Assembly: GCF_001274785.1 (NCBI RefSeq)
Contig: NZ_LHPI01000037.1
Location: forward strand, 1-35,250
Direction: 5' to 3'
From: Vibrio hepatarius
Lineage (GTDB): Bacteria > Pseudomonadota > Gammaproteobacteria > Enterobacterales > Vibrionaceae
DNA: 35,250 nt
This document shows, piece by piece, positions 1 through 8,188 of this stretch. The notes beneath the pieces are model-generated. The model saw nothing but the letters and a program-made list of their open reading frames with translations, was not told the DNA's origin and did not search any database. The translations under genes were made by a program, and so were the position numbers. Every line of letters begins with the position of its first letter. Position 1 is the stretch's first letter.

Positions 1-237
1 GCCTTCAAACGTGCCGTAGAACAAGCAGGCATCACGAAGCCCGCCACACCGCACACCCTCCGCCACTCGTTCGCGACGGCCTTGCTCCGCAGCGGTTACG
101 ACATTCGAACCGTGCAGGATCTGCTCGGCCATTCCGACGTCTCTACGACGATGATTTACACGCATGTGCTGAAAGTTGGCGGTGCCGGAGTGCGCTCACC
201 GCTTGATGCGCTGCCGCCCCTCACTAGTGAGAGGTAG
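1..237 (+). CDS. intI1: Class 1 integron integrase IntI1, C-terminal 78 residues (5' part outside window)
   Basis: IntI1 is the tyrosine recombinase that excises and inserts gene cassettes between attC and attI1. The frame is open from base 1 to a TAG at 235-237. It contains the C-terminal catalytic part of the family: TLRHSFAT (HxxR box), [15 protein letters not shown] (second catalytic His and nucleophilic Tyr), and the IntI1 tail ending [10 protein letters not shown]. Full-length IntI1 has 337 residues, so about 259 are missing only because the window starts here. Transcription runs toward IRi, so the cassette array lies at lower coordinates outside the window. The sequence matches my memory of IntI1 closely enough to name it. 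Confidence 0.96.
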
Positions 238-414
238 GGCAGCGCAAGTCAATCCTGGCGGATTCACTACCCCTGCGCGAAGGCCATCGGTGCCGCATCG
301 AACGGCCGGTTGCGGAAAGTCCTCCCTGCGTCCGCTGATGGCCGGCAGCAGCCCGTCGTTGCCTGATGGATCCAACCCCTCCGCTGCTATAGTGCAGTCG
401 GCTTCTGACGTTCA

Positions 415-439
415 GTGCAGCCGTCTTCTGAAAACGACA
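415..439 (-). repeat. IRi, the 25-bp outer inverted repeat of the class 1 integron
   Basis: Read on the minus strand, the repeat starts TGTCGTTTTCAGAAGACGG at 439, the classic outer end of Tn402-derived class 1 integrons. A second TniA-binding repeat (minus strand, GTCAGAAGCCGACTGCAC) lies at 392-409, as in known IRi regions. Bases 238-391 between intI1 and this repeat hold no gene. The ORF that can be read at 176-505 overlaps the IRi and is not credible. The edge at 439/440 marks where the integron entered the transposon. Confidence 0.93.
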
Positions 440-453
440 CCATGTGCAAACGA

Positions 454-522
454 TGTCAGAATAGAGTTAAATTTCCTATTGATTGACATATTCCGTCAAA
501 GGTAATAGATTTCATCCTGACA
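454..522. other. Residual res site (probable subsites II and III) upstream of tnpR
   Basis: Two imperfect dyads with TGTCA/TGACA-type ends are visible. One runs from TGTCA at 454-458 to TGACA at 484-488 (35 bp), and the other from CGTCA at 494-498 to TGACA at 518-522 (29 bp). Their size, spacing and position just before tnpR fit resolvase-binding subsites of the Tn21 subgroup, where TnpR binds to resolve cointegrates and to repress tnpR/tnpA. Only two dyads are seen before the integron edge at 439, so the crossover subsite I is probably separated by the integron, as in Tn1696. This last point is inference. Confidence 0.65.
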
Positions 523-542
523 CTTTTGCCTTTGGAGGCATC

Positions 543-1100
543 TTGCAAGGTCAACGCATCGGCTATGTCCGCGTCAGCAGCTTCGACCAGAACCCGGAAC
601 GGCAATTGGAGGGTGTTCAGGTGGCGCGGGTGTTCACCGACAAGGCTTCTGGCAAGGACACCCAGCGTCCCGAGCTGGAAAGGCTGCTGGCCTTCGTCCG
701 CGAGGGCGACACCGTGGTGGTGCATAGCATGGACAGGCTGGCACGCAACCTTGATGACCTGCGCCGCATCGTCCAAGGGCTGACACAACGGGGCGTGCGC
801 ATGGAGTTCGTCAAAGAAGGGCTGAAGTTCACCGGCGAGGACTCACCGATGGCCAATCTGATGCTGTCGGTCATGGGAGCCTTCGCTGAGTTCGAGCGCG
901 CCCTGATCCGCGAACGTCAGCGCGAGGGAATCGTGCTGGCCAAGCAGCGCGGTGCCTACCGGGGACGAAAGAAATCGCTGAACAGCGAACAAATTGCCGA
1001 GTTGAAACGGCGAGTTGCGGCAGGCGACCAAAAAACCTTGGTGGCCCGTGACTTCGGCATCAGCCGCGAAACCTTGTACCAGTACCTGCGGGAAGACTGA
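543..1100 (+). CDS. tnpR: Tn21-subgroup resolvase TnpR (serine recombinase)
   Basis: This 185-residue resolvase resolves replicative-transposition cointegrates at res. I start it at the TTG at 543 (MQGQRIGYVRVSS...), because the upstream ATG at 483 adds residues encoded by res itself and a GGAGG lies at 534-538. The N-terminal catalytic domain has the YVRVS motif with the nucleophile Ser12 and MDRLARNLDDL around the second catalytic region. GAFAEFERALIRERQREGI is the E-helix, followed by the RGRKKSL linker and a C-terminal helix-turn-helix (ARDFGISRETLYQYL). Length matches the family (about 186). It is separated from tnpA by two bases, so the genes are cotranscribed. It appears intact. Confidence 0.95.
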   Translation: MQGQRIGYVRVSSFDQNPERQLEGVQVARVFTDKASGKDTQRPELERLLAFVREGDTVVVHSMDRLARNLDDLRRIVQGLTQRGVRMEFVKEGLKFTGEDSPMANLMLSVMGAFAEFERALIRERQREGIVLAKQRGAYRGRKKSLNSEQIAELKRRVAAGDQKTLVARDFGISRETLYQYLRED

Positions 1101-1102
1101 CC

Positions 1103-4075
1103 ATGCCACGCCGCTCAATCCTGTCCGCCACCGAGCGCGAAAGCCTGCTGGCACTGCCAGATGCCAAAGACGAACTGATACGGCACTACACGTTCAACGA
1201 AACCGACCTGTCGGTGATCCGTCAGCGTCGCGGCGCCGCGAATCGATTGGGCTTCGCTGTGCAGCTTTGCTACTTGCGATTCCCTGGCACCTTTTTGGGC
1301 GTCGATGAGCCTCCGTTTCCGCCCCTGTTGCGCATGGTGGCCGCGCAACTCAAGATGCCAGTGGAAAGTTGGAGCGAGTACGGCCAGCGCGAACAGACAC
1401 GGCGGGAGCACTTGGTCGAGCTGCAAACGGTTTTTGGGTTCAAGCCCTTCACCATGAGCCACTATCGGCAAGCCGTGCATACATTGACCGAGCTGGCCTT
1501 GCAGACCGACAAAGGCATCGTGCTGGCGAGCGCACTTGTCGAGAATCTGCGGCGGCAGAGCATTATCCTGCCCGCCATGAATGCCATCGAGCGCGCAAGC
1601 GCCGAGGCCATCACCCGTGCCAACCGACGCATTTACGCGGCGCTGACCGATTCTTTGTTATCACCCCACCGTCAGCGCCTGGACGAACTTCTCAAGCGCA
1701 AGGACGGCAGTAAAGTGACGTGGCTGGCATGGCTGCGCCAGTCGCCTGCCAAACCGAACTCTCGCCACATGCTCGAACATATTGAGCGCCTGAAATCCTG
1801 GCAAGCACTTGATCTGCCCGCAGGCATCGAGCGGCAGGTTCACCAGAACCGCCTGCTCAAAATCGCTCGTGAAGGTGGCCAGATGACGCCTGCTGATCTG
1901 GCAAAGTTCGAGGTGCAACGACGCTATGCCACGCTGGTAGCGCTGGCCATCGAAGGCATGGCCACCGTCACCGATGAAATCATCGACCTTCACGATCGCA
2001 TCATCGGCAAGCTGTTCAACGCGGCCAAGAACAAGCATCAGCAGCAGTTCCAGGCTTCCGGCAAGGCGATCAACGACAAGGTGCGGATGTATGGGCGCAT
2101 CGGTCAAGCGTTGATTGAGGCCAAGCAAAGCGGCAGCGATCCGTTCGCCGCCATCGAGGCCGTTATGCCCTGGGACACCTTCGCCGCCAGCGTCACCGAA
2201 GCGCAAACATTGGCGCGGCCTGCCGACTTTGATTTCCTGCACCACATCGGTGAAAGCTATGCCACGCTACGCCGCTACGCGCCGCAGTTCCTGGGCGTGC
2301 TCAAATTGCGGGCTGCGCCCGCCGCCAAGGGTGTGCTCGATGCCATCGACATGCTGCGCGGCATGAACAGCGACAGCGCGCGCAAGGTGCCCGCCGATGC
2401 GCCAACCGCATTCATCAAGCCGCGCTGGGCAAAGCTGGTTCTGACCGACGACGGCATCGACCGGCGTTACTACGAGTTATGCGCCCTGTCGGAGCTGAAG
2501 AACGCGCTGCGCTCCGGTGATGTCTGGGTGCAGGGTTCTCGCCAGTTCAAGGACTTCGACGAATACCTGGTGCCGGTCGAGAAGTTCGCCACTTTGAAGC
2601 TGGCCAGCGAATTGCCGCTGGCAGTGGCCACCGACTGCGACCAATACCTGCATGACCGGTTGGAATTGTTGGAGGCGCAACTCGCCACAGTCAACCGCAT
2701 GGCTGCGGCCAACGACTTACCGGATGCCATCATCACCACCGCGTCAGGCCTGAAGATCACGCCGCTGGACGCGGCAGTACCAGACGCCGCGCAAGCCATG
2801 ATCGACCAGACAGCTATGCTGCTGCCGCACCTCAAAATCACCGAGTTGCTGATGGAGGTCGATGAATGGACGGGCTTCACCCGCCACTTCACACACCTGA
2901 AGACCAGCGACACGGCCAAGGACAAAACCTTGCTGTTGACGACGATCCTGGCCGACGCGATCAACCTGGGTCTGACCAAAATGGCCGAGTCCTGCCCTGG
3001 CACCACCTACGCCAAGCTGTCTTGGCTGCAAGCCTGGCACATCCGCGATGAAACCTATTCGACGGCGCTGGCCGAGCTGGTGAATGCGCAGTTTCGGCAA
3101 CCCTTCGCCGGCAACTGGGGTGACGGCACCACGTCATCGTCGGACGGCCAGAACTTCAGAACCGGCAGCAAAGCAGAAAGCACTGGTCATATCAACCCGA
3201 AGTATGGAAGCAGTCCAGGACGGACTTTCTACACCCATATCTCCGACCAGTACGCGCCCTTCAGTGCCAAGGTGGTCAACGTGGGCATTCGTGATTCAAC
3301 TTACGTGCTTGATGGCCTGCTGTACCACGAGTCGGACTTGCGCATCGAGGAACACTACACCGACACGGCAGGCTTCACCGATCACGTGTTTGGCTTGATG
3401 CATTTGCTGGGATTTCGCTTCGCGCCGCGTATCCGTGACTTGGGCGAAACCAAGCTATTCATCCCCAAGGGCGATGCCGCCTATGACGCGCTCAAGCCGA
3501 TGATTAGCAGCGACAGGCTGAACATCAAGCAAATACGCGCCCATTGGGATGAAATTCTGCGGCTGGCCACCTCCATCAAGCAAGGCACGGTAACGGCTTC
3601 GCTGATGCTGCGCAAACTCGGCAGCTACCCGCGCCAGAACGGCTTGGCCGTGGCGTTGCGCGAGCTGGGGCGCATCGAGCGCACGCTGTTCATTTTGGAT
3701 TGGCTGCAAAGCGTGGAGCTGCGCCGCCGCGTCCATGCGGGGCTGAATAAGGGCGAGGCGCGCAACGCGCTGGCCAGGGCGGTCTTCTTCTACCGATTGG
3801 GTGAAATCCGCGACCGCAGTTTTGAGCAGCAGCGCTACCGGGCCAGCGGCCTCAATCTGGTGACGGCGGCCATCGTGTTGTGGAACACGGTATATCTGGA
3901 GCGTGCCACCAGTGCTTTGCGTGGCAACGGCACGGCGCTGGACGACACATTGTTGCAATATCTGTCGCCGCTGGGGTGGGAGCACATCAACCTTACCGGC
4001 GATTACCTATGGCGCAGCAGCGCCAAGGTCGGTGCGGGGAAGTTTAGGCCATTGCGACCGCTGCCACCGGCTTAG
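1103..4075 (+). CDS. tnpA: Tn21-subgroup transposase TnpA
   Basis: TnpA of 990 residues catalyses replicative transposition of Tn3-family elements by binding the 38-bp terminal repeats. The N-terminus (MPRRSILSATERESLLALPD) is the typical Tn21/Tn501 start. The RNase H-like catalytic centre can be placed at Asp681 (SSSDGQNF), Asp754 (YTDTAGFTDH) and Glu885 (NKGEARNALARA), with spacing close to that of Tn3 TnpA. Length matches the family (about 988). The stop overlaps the inner edge of the terminal repeat. No frameshift or stop interrupts it, so the element may still be mobile if its left end is intact. It differs from Tn21 at many positions as I remember it, so I name the subgroup and not a specific transposon. 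Confidence 0.96.
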   Translation: MPRRSILSATERESLLALPDAKDELIRHYTFNETDLSVIRQRRGAANRLGFAVQLCYLRFPGTFLGVDEPPFPPLLRMVAAQLKMPVESWSEYGQREQTRREHLVELQTVFGFKPFTMSHYRQAVHTLTELALQTDKGIVLASALVENLRRQSIILPAMNAIERASAEAITRANRRIYAALTDSLLSPHRQRLDELLKRKDGSKVTWLAWLRQSPAKPNSRHMLEHIERLKSWQALDLPAGIERQVHQNRLLKIAREGGQMTPADLAKFEVQRRYATLVALAIEGMATVTDEIIDLHDRIIGKLFNAAKNKHQQQFQASGKAINDKVRMYGRIGQALIEAKQSGSDPFAAIEAVMPWDTFAASVTEAQTLARPADFDFLHHIGESYATLRRYAPQFLGVLKLRAAPAAKGVLDAIDMLRGMNSDSARKVPADAPTAFIKPRWAKLVLTDDGIDRRYYELCALSELKNALRSGDVWVQGSRQFKDFDEYLVPVEKFATLKLASELPLAVATDCDQYLHDRLELLEAQLATVNRMAAANDLPDAIITTASGLKITPLDAAVPDAAQAMIDQTAMLLPHLKITELLMEVDEWTGFTRHFTHLKTSDTAKDKTLLLTTILADAINLGLTKMAESCPGTTYAKLSWLQAWHIRDETYSTALAELVNAQFRQPFAGNWGDGTTSSSDGQNFRTGSKAESTGHINPKYGSSPGRTFYTHISDQYAPFSAKVVNVGIRDSTYVLDGLLYHESDLRIEEHYTDTAGFTDHVFGLMHLLGFRFAPRIRDLGETKLFIPKGDAAYDALKPMISSDRLNIKQIRAHWDEILRLATSIKQGTVTASLMLRKLGSYPRQNGLAVALRELGRIERTLFILDWLQSVELRRRVHAGLNKGEARNALARAVFFYRLGEIRDRSFEQQRYRASGLNLVTAAIVLWNTVYLERATSALRGNGTALDDTLLQYLSPLGWEHINLTGDYLWRSSAKVGAGKFRPLRPLPPA

Positions 4076-4108
4076 CGTGCTTTATTTTCCGTTTTCTGAG
4101 ACGACCCC
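4071..4108 (-). repeat. 38-bp terminal inverted repeat (tnpA-side end) of the Tn21-subgroup transposon
   Basis: On the minus strand it begins GGGGTCGTCTCAGAAAACGG at 4108 and continues with an AAAATAAAGCACGCTAAG-type inner half. This is the Tn21-group 38-bp end. The tnpA stop codon lies inside the repeat. The outer boundary is exact: flanking host sequence starts at 4109. Confidence 0.95.
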
Positions 4109-4247
4109 AATGATTCCCTTTTAGAAGGCGAAGAGCTTCTATCTCTACTCCAGCGCGCTCAATCTTGCACATGTATTTACCATCCGTAGTCGGCAGTGAT
4201 TCGCCTACAGATACCCATTGGCCAAAAGATTTTTTGTATGGTGTCAT
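4109..4247 (-). pseudogene. DUF551-like small protein gene, cut off at its 3' end by the transposon
   Basis: The ATG at 4247 starts MTPYKKSFGQWVSVGESLPT, then DGKYMCKIE. The W-x-S-V...LP...DGxY pattern is that of DUF551 proteins, which are small phage- and plasmid-borne proteins of unknown role. After about 46 codons the frame enters the transposon's terminal repeat at 4108. The ORF continues with 20 foreign residues encoded antisense to the repeat and the tnpA tail, stopping at 4044. The missing C-terminus should lie on the far side of the transposon. It overlaps the upstream gene by the ATGA at 4244-4247, so it was the last visible member of a minus-strand operon. Confidence 0.7.
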
Positions 4248-4597
4248 TCGTCTTCCCCGTTTTGCTCGAAGTAACCATGTAGATCCAGAACTTCGAAGGT
4301 ATTGTCTATCGCTCGTATTTGCGAAATAGCAAAGTCTCGGGCTTCACTCTCACTCTTAAAGAACAGTGGCTCTTGATAGGGCGCGATATGCGGTCTTGAG
4401 ATACCATTGCAATAATCAAAATCGGTACCGAAGTCGACCTCAACAAACCAACGCTTATCTGCAGTGCCGATCACCATTAATCCAGAATCGGGATAAATGC
4501 CGGTTGCCCACGTGACCATGCTATCGAGATGTTCATGATAGTTTGTGTCATACATTTGGTGAGTATTGACCGTGTTCTTAAACATTAAACTGTCCAA
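4244..4597 (-). CDS. Hypothetical protein, 117 aa; possibly the 3' part of a broken gene
   Basis: I do not recognise the family. It is soluble, acidic and rich in aromatic residues (for example KRWFVEVDFGTDFDY), with no signal peptide or membrane segment. The start is poor: either a TTG at 4597 or an ATG at 4585, neither with a ribosome binding site. Its frame stays open upstream (VSSHVAADYLAALDS) to a TGA at about 4640, and beyond that reads IQEETGAPAG in the +1 frame of the preceding ORF. That suggests the two ORFs may be fragments of one gene with a frameshift and a stop. It couples to the DUF551-like gene through an ATGA overlap. Confidence 0.55.
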   Translation of the reverse strand: MDSLMFKNTVNTHQMYDTNYHEHLDSMVTWATGIYPDSGLMVIGTADKRWFVEVDFGTDFDYCNGISRPHIAPYQEPLFFKSESEARDFAISQIRAIDNTFEVLDLHGYFEQNGEDE

Positions 4598-4862
4598 AGC
4601 CGCGAGGTAATCTGCAGCTACATGGCTGCTTACTAAGATACATCACCCAGCAGGTGCGCCAGTTTCCTCTTGGATTTGGGGAGGTATCGAGCAAACCTCT
4701 TTCTATATCTGATAGGTGTACACGGACTGAATTAGTAGACGTATTACCCATTAAGCCAGTAATTCGATTTGCTGTTACTCGTGCTTTTGCTTCTTGTTTA
4801 CCATCTGACAAATCGAAATCTTTCGGGTTATCTTGCTGATGAATTTCAATGATCGCAGTCAT
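4578..4862 (-). CDS. Hypothetical protein, 94 aa; C-terminal third may be out of frame
   Basis: ATG at 4862 has a good AAGGA ribosome binding site a few bases upstream. The first ~57 residues (MTAIIEIHQQDNPKDFDLSD...) have ordinary soluble-protein composition. The last ~37 residues (for example WRTCWVMYLSKQPCSCRLP) are rich in Cys, Trp and Arg and look like off-frame translation. It overlaps the next ORF by 20 bases. I recognise no domain. It heads the minus-strand unit that leads into the gene broken by the transposon. Confidence 0.5.
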   Translation of the reverse strand: MTAIIEIHQQDNPKDFDLSDGKQEAKARVTANRITGLMGNTSTNSVRVHLSDIERGLLDTSPNPRGNWRTCWVMYLSKQPCSCRLPRGFGQFNV

Positions 4863-5098
4863 CTAACTGTCCTTAGAGTCCAAAAGTGAGTATTTGTTAT
4901 TCAAAAACAAGCACTTTCAAACAATGTTCGTTTCATAAATCAATTTCTTGGCGCATAATACAATAAATGTCTTACATGTTTAATATGTGGCGTTAAATTG
5001 ATGTATAAAACTATCAACATTTACTGTTTACAACGAGACTCAGGTTTGCAGCATGAGAAATACAAAGAGTGGTAAAATGGTTATGTGCGAAATAACAG

Positions 5099-6427
5099 GT
5101 GAATAATACGTTGAATATAAGACATTCGATTCCACTGCCTCCTGCGATGCCATTGTTTGGCTCAGCTGAGGAATTGGATAACCCTAGCCCATACATTAAC
5201 GAGTTCGTTGCACATTTGACGATTAACCTTGTCGAAGATGCCGGCGAGTTATATGAGCATGCTATTGCTTGGCTATCAGAGCAAAAAGAAGCATACAATA
5301 ACTTCAAAGCCTACCGCGCCGAGATTAATACGTTTCTTCATTGGTGCTGGTCTGTTCAAGGTATGTCTGTATCGATGGTGAATCGCGCCAGAATGCGCGA
5401 ATACATTGAATGGTGTGAGAACCCGCCAGAAGAACTGATCGGCACCTACAACGCGGCACAGTTCGTATTTAACAAGGGTATTGGCGAGAATGTGCCTAAT
5501 TTCAAATGGCGACTGTTCCGAAAATCAAAACCTAAGTCATCAAATGCCGATATAAACGAAGTTAAATACAAACTCTCTGCTAATGCAGCACATCAAAAAC
5601 TGAGCATATTGAGCTTATTCTTTCAGTATTTGAATGCCGAAGAGTACTGTGATGCAAATCCTGCAGCGATAGTCTTAAAGTTTGGGAAGTACAAATCAAA
5701 ATCTCAATCTACTGCAGCCGGTGAAGATGATGACGAAATGAAGTTCTTCTCTGATTTGCAGTGGTCATATGTAATGGATACCGTCGAAGAGATGGCCCAA
5801 GAAGACCCTCAAACTCACGAAAGAACACTATTCCTGGTGAGGCTGCTTTACGGAACCTACTGCCGTATTTCAGAGATCGGGGCTCGCCCCGGCTATGCGC
5901 CAGTCATGTCCCAGTTCAGGCGTGACAAAAAAACCGGTTATCTGGGCTTCTACATCCCTAAGTCTAAGGGCGGTAAGCGACGCACAGTAGCCGTGTCGGA
6001 TGAACTCAAAGAGGCACTAATCCGTTACAGGACATTCCGTAAACTCCCGGAGATGCCAAGTCCCACGGATGATGAACCATTGTTTGTTCGTCACAGAGCA
6101 GCTTCACATGGCCGCGAAGAAGGCGTGTTGAATGCAAACTTGGGGATTCGACAAATACGCGAAATAATTCAAGAAGTTCTCGATAAAACTGCTGCGCGAT
6201 TTGAAAAAGATGGTTTGATGGAAGACGCTGCAGAGATAAGAGTTCTAACTGTCCATAGCATTCGTCACACTGGTATCTCACATGACATTGCTAATGGCCG
6301 ACCTTTGCAACACGTTCAAGCGGATGCTGGACACGAAAGTATTGATGTAACGTCACGTTACTTACACACAACAAGAGCTGAGCGACATCATAGTGCTAAG
6401 ACTAAGAAGTTGAATCCTCTTGAATAA
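5099..6427 (+). CDS. Tyrosine recombinase / phage-type integrase
   Basis: A 442-residue site-specific DNA recombinase. The N-terminal SAM-like, core-binding region covers about residues 40-200, and the catalytic domain about 215-435. All catalytic positions are visible: Arg256 (YCRISEIG), the beta-hairpin Lys around 290-293 (SKGGKRR), His386 and Arg389 (VHSIRHTG), His412 (DAGHES) and nucleophile Tyr421 (SRYLHT). The start is GTG at 5099. An alternative TTG at 5111 has a better-spaced AGGTGA, which would remove four residues. It stands alone upstream of hns, with a 236-base intergenic region before it shared with the divergent 4862 gene. It could drive integration of this element or resolve plasmid multimers. 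I see no core att sequence beside it. Confidence 0.9.
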   Translation: MNNTLNIRHSIPLPPAMPLFGSAEELDNPSPYINEFVAHLTINLVEDAGELYEHAIAWLSEQKEAYNNFKAYRAEINTFLHWCWSVQGMSVSMVNRARMREYIEWCENPPEELIGTYNAAQFVFNKGIGENVPNFKWRLFRKSKPKSSNADINEVKYKLSANAAHQKLSILSLFFQYLNAEEYCDANPAAIVLKFGKYKSKSQSTAAGEDDDEMKFFSDLQWSYVMDTVEEMAQEDPQTHERTLFLVRLLYGTYCRISEIGARPGYAPVMSQFRRDKKTGYLGFYIPKSKGGKRRTVAVSDELKEALIRYRTFRKLPEMPSPTDDEPLFVRHRAASHGREEGVLNANLGIRQIREIIQEVLDKTAARFEKDGLMEDAAEIRVLTVHSIRHTGISHDIANGRPLQHVQADAGHESIDVTSRYLHTTRAERHHSAKTKKLNPLE

Positions 6428-6518
6428 AACTGGTAATACTACTGCTGATGCATTCCCGATCAGTCCGATTAAACATGAACACTGATGCCTACCCTATTGG
6501 CTTAAACTAGAGGTTACA

Positions 6519-6932
6519 ATGACAGAACTTACTAAAGTGCTACTAAATATCCGTTCCCTTCGTGCTTACGCTCGTGAAGAAATGACGTTGGAACAATTGG
6601 AGGACGCGCTTAATAAGCTGACTACTGTAGTAGAAGAACGCAGAGAAGCAGAAGAATTGGAGCGCGCAGCGCAAAAAGAACAAGAAGAGAAAATGAGTGC
6701 CATCGCTAAGCAAATTGAAGAGCAAGGCCTAGATGTAGAACAGCTGATCTCTGCATTAACAGGCGCGACTAAAGCGAAAGCGAAAGGTACCCGCCAACCT
6801 CGACCAGCAAAGTATAAATACACTGATGAAGCTGGTGTAGAGAAGACGTGGACTGGCCAAGGCCGTACTCCTTCCATCATTCAATCAGCGATCGATAGCG
6901 GTGATAAAAAGCTAGAAGATTTTGCAATTTAA
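6519..6932 (+). CDS. hns: H-NS family nucleoid-associated protein
   Basis: This 137-residue protein has the H-NS plan. An N-terminal helical oligomerisation region lies at about residues 1-80, very rich in Glu, Lys and Gln (coiled coil 30-75). It is followed by a basic flexible linker (KAKAKGTRQPRP, about 85-97) and a C-terminal DNA-binding domain (KYKYTDEAGVEKTWTGQGRTP) with the AT-hook-like QGR at 114-116. H-NS paralogues on plasmids bind AT-rich DNA and silence the plasmid's own and other horizontally acquired genes, lowering carriage cost. The ATG at 6519 has AGAGGT just upstream. A strong hairpin terminator follows. The AT-rich gene set in this window would be a natural target, which is inference. 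Confidence 0.93.
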   Translation: MTELTKVLLNIRSLRAYAREEMTLEQLEDALNKLTTVVEERREAEELERAAQKEQEEKMSAIAKQIEEQGLDVEQLISALTGATKAKAKGTRQPRPAKYKYTDEAGVEKTWTGQGRTPSIIQSAIDSGDKKLEDFAI

Positions 6933-6954
6933 TCTTCTTAATATTCGGTGGATG

Positions 6955-6983
6955 AAAAAGGGAGCAAATGTGCTCCCTTTTTT
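6955..6983 (+). terminator. Rho-independent terminator after hns
   Basis: GGGAGC (6960-6965), a 6-base loop, GCTCCC (6972-6977), then six T. An A-run precedes the stem, so it can also serve the opposite strand for the convergent gene ending at 6992. Confidence 0.9.
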
Positions 6984-6991
6984 AATAAGTC

Positions 6992-7810
6992 TTACAGGTA
7001 AATAAACGGAGAAGCTTCATATTGATTGTGTACCTTCAAATCGTTACTAGTACTCGCCATCAATTTTTCATAAGCAATCGCTTCATCTGATGAAACATCT
7101 CGGAGATAATCCTCCTTGTTTCGTTCCCACATTTGATTAATCTTTTCGTGTACCCATTCTCCACTAGGTATATCGGAAATGTATTCATGCATATGAAAAT
7201 TCGGATCAGATCTATCCATTTCATTCCACCATTTTTCTGTCTGTTCATAATCCATTAAACCCTGCAAATGCTCGATGCCGTCGCCATAGGAAACTGACCA
7301 CCGTTCATTCTCTAGCTTGGAACAAACATACAAAAACTCTATTAACTCACGCGAGTTAGAAATAGACAGGTAAGTCTCAGGATGTTTTTGAAACTCATTG
7401 AGCAAGTCATTATCAGAGAGGTCAGCTAATTCTCGGTACAATTCATGGCGTTTCTTAGCTTCAATTGTGCTTTTATGAGCATACCGGTTGCAAAACCAAC
7501 CAATCACCAAAGCCTCAAGTTTTGTGTCAAAAATAACAACACCTGAAACTTCGGCAGAAGAGTCAGATAAATCATTTTTTGATGGCAACGTCAACCTAAC
7601 AGGTAAGATCTTTTCTTTAGCAATTGCTAACTTGGCAAAAATTTCGATAGGGAACTTGGCAATAAATTGATAACGCCCTGAAAGGGCGCCTTCATAAATA
7701 TCGTAAAAATCAACAACAGCCAAGTTAGACAGGACGGACTTAGTTAGCTTCTTACCATCTACCTTAAGTGTGTTTACCGTTACGGTGGTATTTGAAGTTT
7801 GAAAATTCAA
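6992..7810 (-). CDS. Hypothetical protein, 272 aa
   Basis: I do not recognise the family. The N-terminal 100 residues are beta-rich and Lys/Val-rich (VTVNTLKVDGKKLTKSVLSN). The C-terminal part is helical and acidic, with several Trp (EKWWNEMDRSDPNF, SGEWVHEKINQMWERN). No signal peptide or transmembrane segment is visible. The start is a TTG at 7810 with GGTGA six bases upstream. No in-frame ATG lies nearby upstream, and the frame is closed by a TGA shortly before. It lies last in a minus-strand series and is convergent with hns. It could be a cytoplasmic partner of the toxin cluster, but there is no direct evidence. Confidence 0.7.
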   Translation of the reverse strand: MNFQTSNTTVTVNTLKVDGKKLTKSVLSNLAVVDFYDIYEGALSGRYQFIAKFPIEIFAKLAIAKEKILPVRLTLPSKNDLSDSSAEVSGVVIFDTKLEALVIGWFCNRYAHKSTIEAKKRHELYRELADLSDNDLLNEFQKHPETYLSISNSRELIEFLYVCSKLENERWSVSYGDGIEHLQGLMDYEQTEKWWNEMDRSDPNFHMHEYISDIPSGEWVHEKINQMWERNKEDYLRDVSSDEAIAYEKLMASTSNDLKVHNQYEASPFIYL

Positions 7811-7909
7811 GTGTTCACCAATGGTCGATTTAGGATTCAGATCAAATATAACAACACAAGGATTAGCTGTATAACTTAAACATCAAATTAGATGACAATA
7901 TGGCGCTTT

Positions 7910-8146
7910 TTACTCACATACAAGACCATTGAACATATAAATGCCTTTTTCTCTTGTCACCCTAATAACATCGATTAGGAGTTCGTATTCAATTTCAGTA
8001 GCTTTGGTTAGATAACGGTAGAGGTCTAAATCTTCATCACCTTTACTTGATAGGTGAGCGATCAAGTCAGCTACCAAGCCCAGTTTATTGCTTTCGATTT
8101 CGTGTCGTAGTGCATTAATCAGGTCTTCATTTTTCATGCGAATCAT
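7910..8146 (-). CDS. Hypothetical small protein, 78 aa
   Basis: A short, acidic, mostly helical soluble protein (for example NEDLINALRHEIESNKLG) with no recognised domain. Start is ATG at 8146 (MIRMKNED); a second ATG nine bases on is also possible. It sits in the minus-strand run between the toxin-immunity pair and the 272-residue gene. Size and position would suit an orphan immunity-type protein, but this is only a guess from context. Confidence 0.6.
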   Translation of the reverse strand: MIRMKNEDLINALRHEIESNKLGLVADLIAHLSSKGDEDLDLYRYLTKATEIEYELLIDVIRVTREKGIYMFNGLVCE

Positions 8147-8188
8147 TACTCATTAAATCGATATTGTTTATCGGCGTTTATAGTGATT

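Larger units (their letters stand above)
1..4108. mobile_element. Right part of a Tn21-subgroup (Tn3-family) transposon carrying a class 1 integron; left part outside window
   Basis: The order is integron integrase end, integron IRi, residual res site, tnpR, tnpA and a 38-bp terminal inverted repeat. This is the standard layout of Tn21/Tn1696-type transposons with an integron inserted next to or inside res. The segment is clearly richer in G+C than everything after base 4108, and composition changes sharply at the terminal repeat. Integron cassettes and any mercury or other accessory genes would lie to the left and cannot be seen. The element is inserted in a DUF551-like gene of the host replicon. 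The expected 5-bp target duplication would read AATGA (4109-4113), but the partner copy is outside the window. Confidence 0.95.

Noticed and set aside
176..505. 109-residue ORF across the integron end
   Set aside because: It overlaps intI1 out of frame and spans IRi and part of res; composition is Pro/Arg/Ser-rich as expected for a shadow frame in GC-rich DNA.
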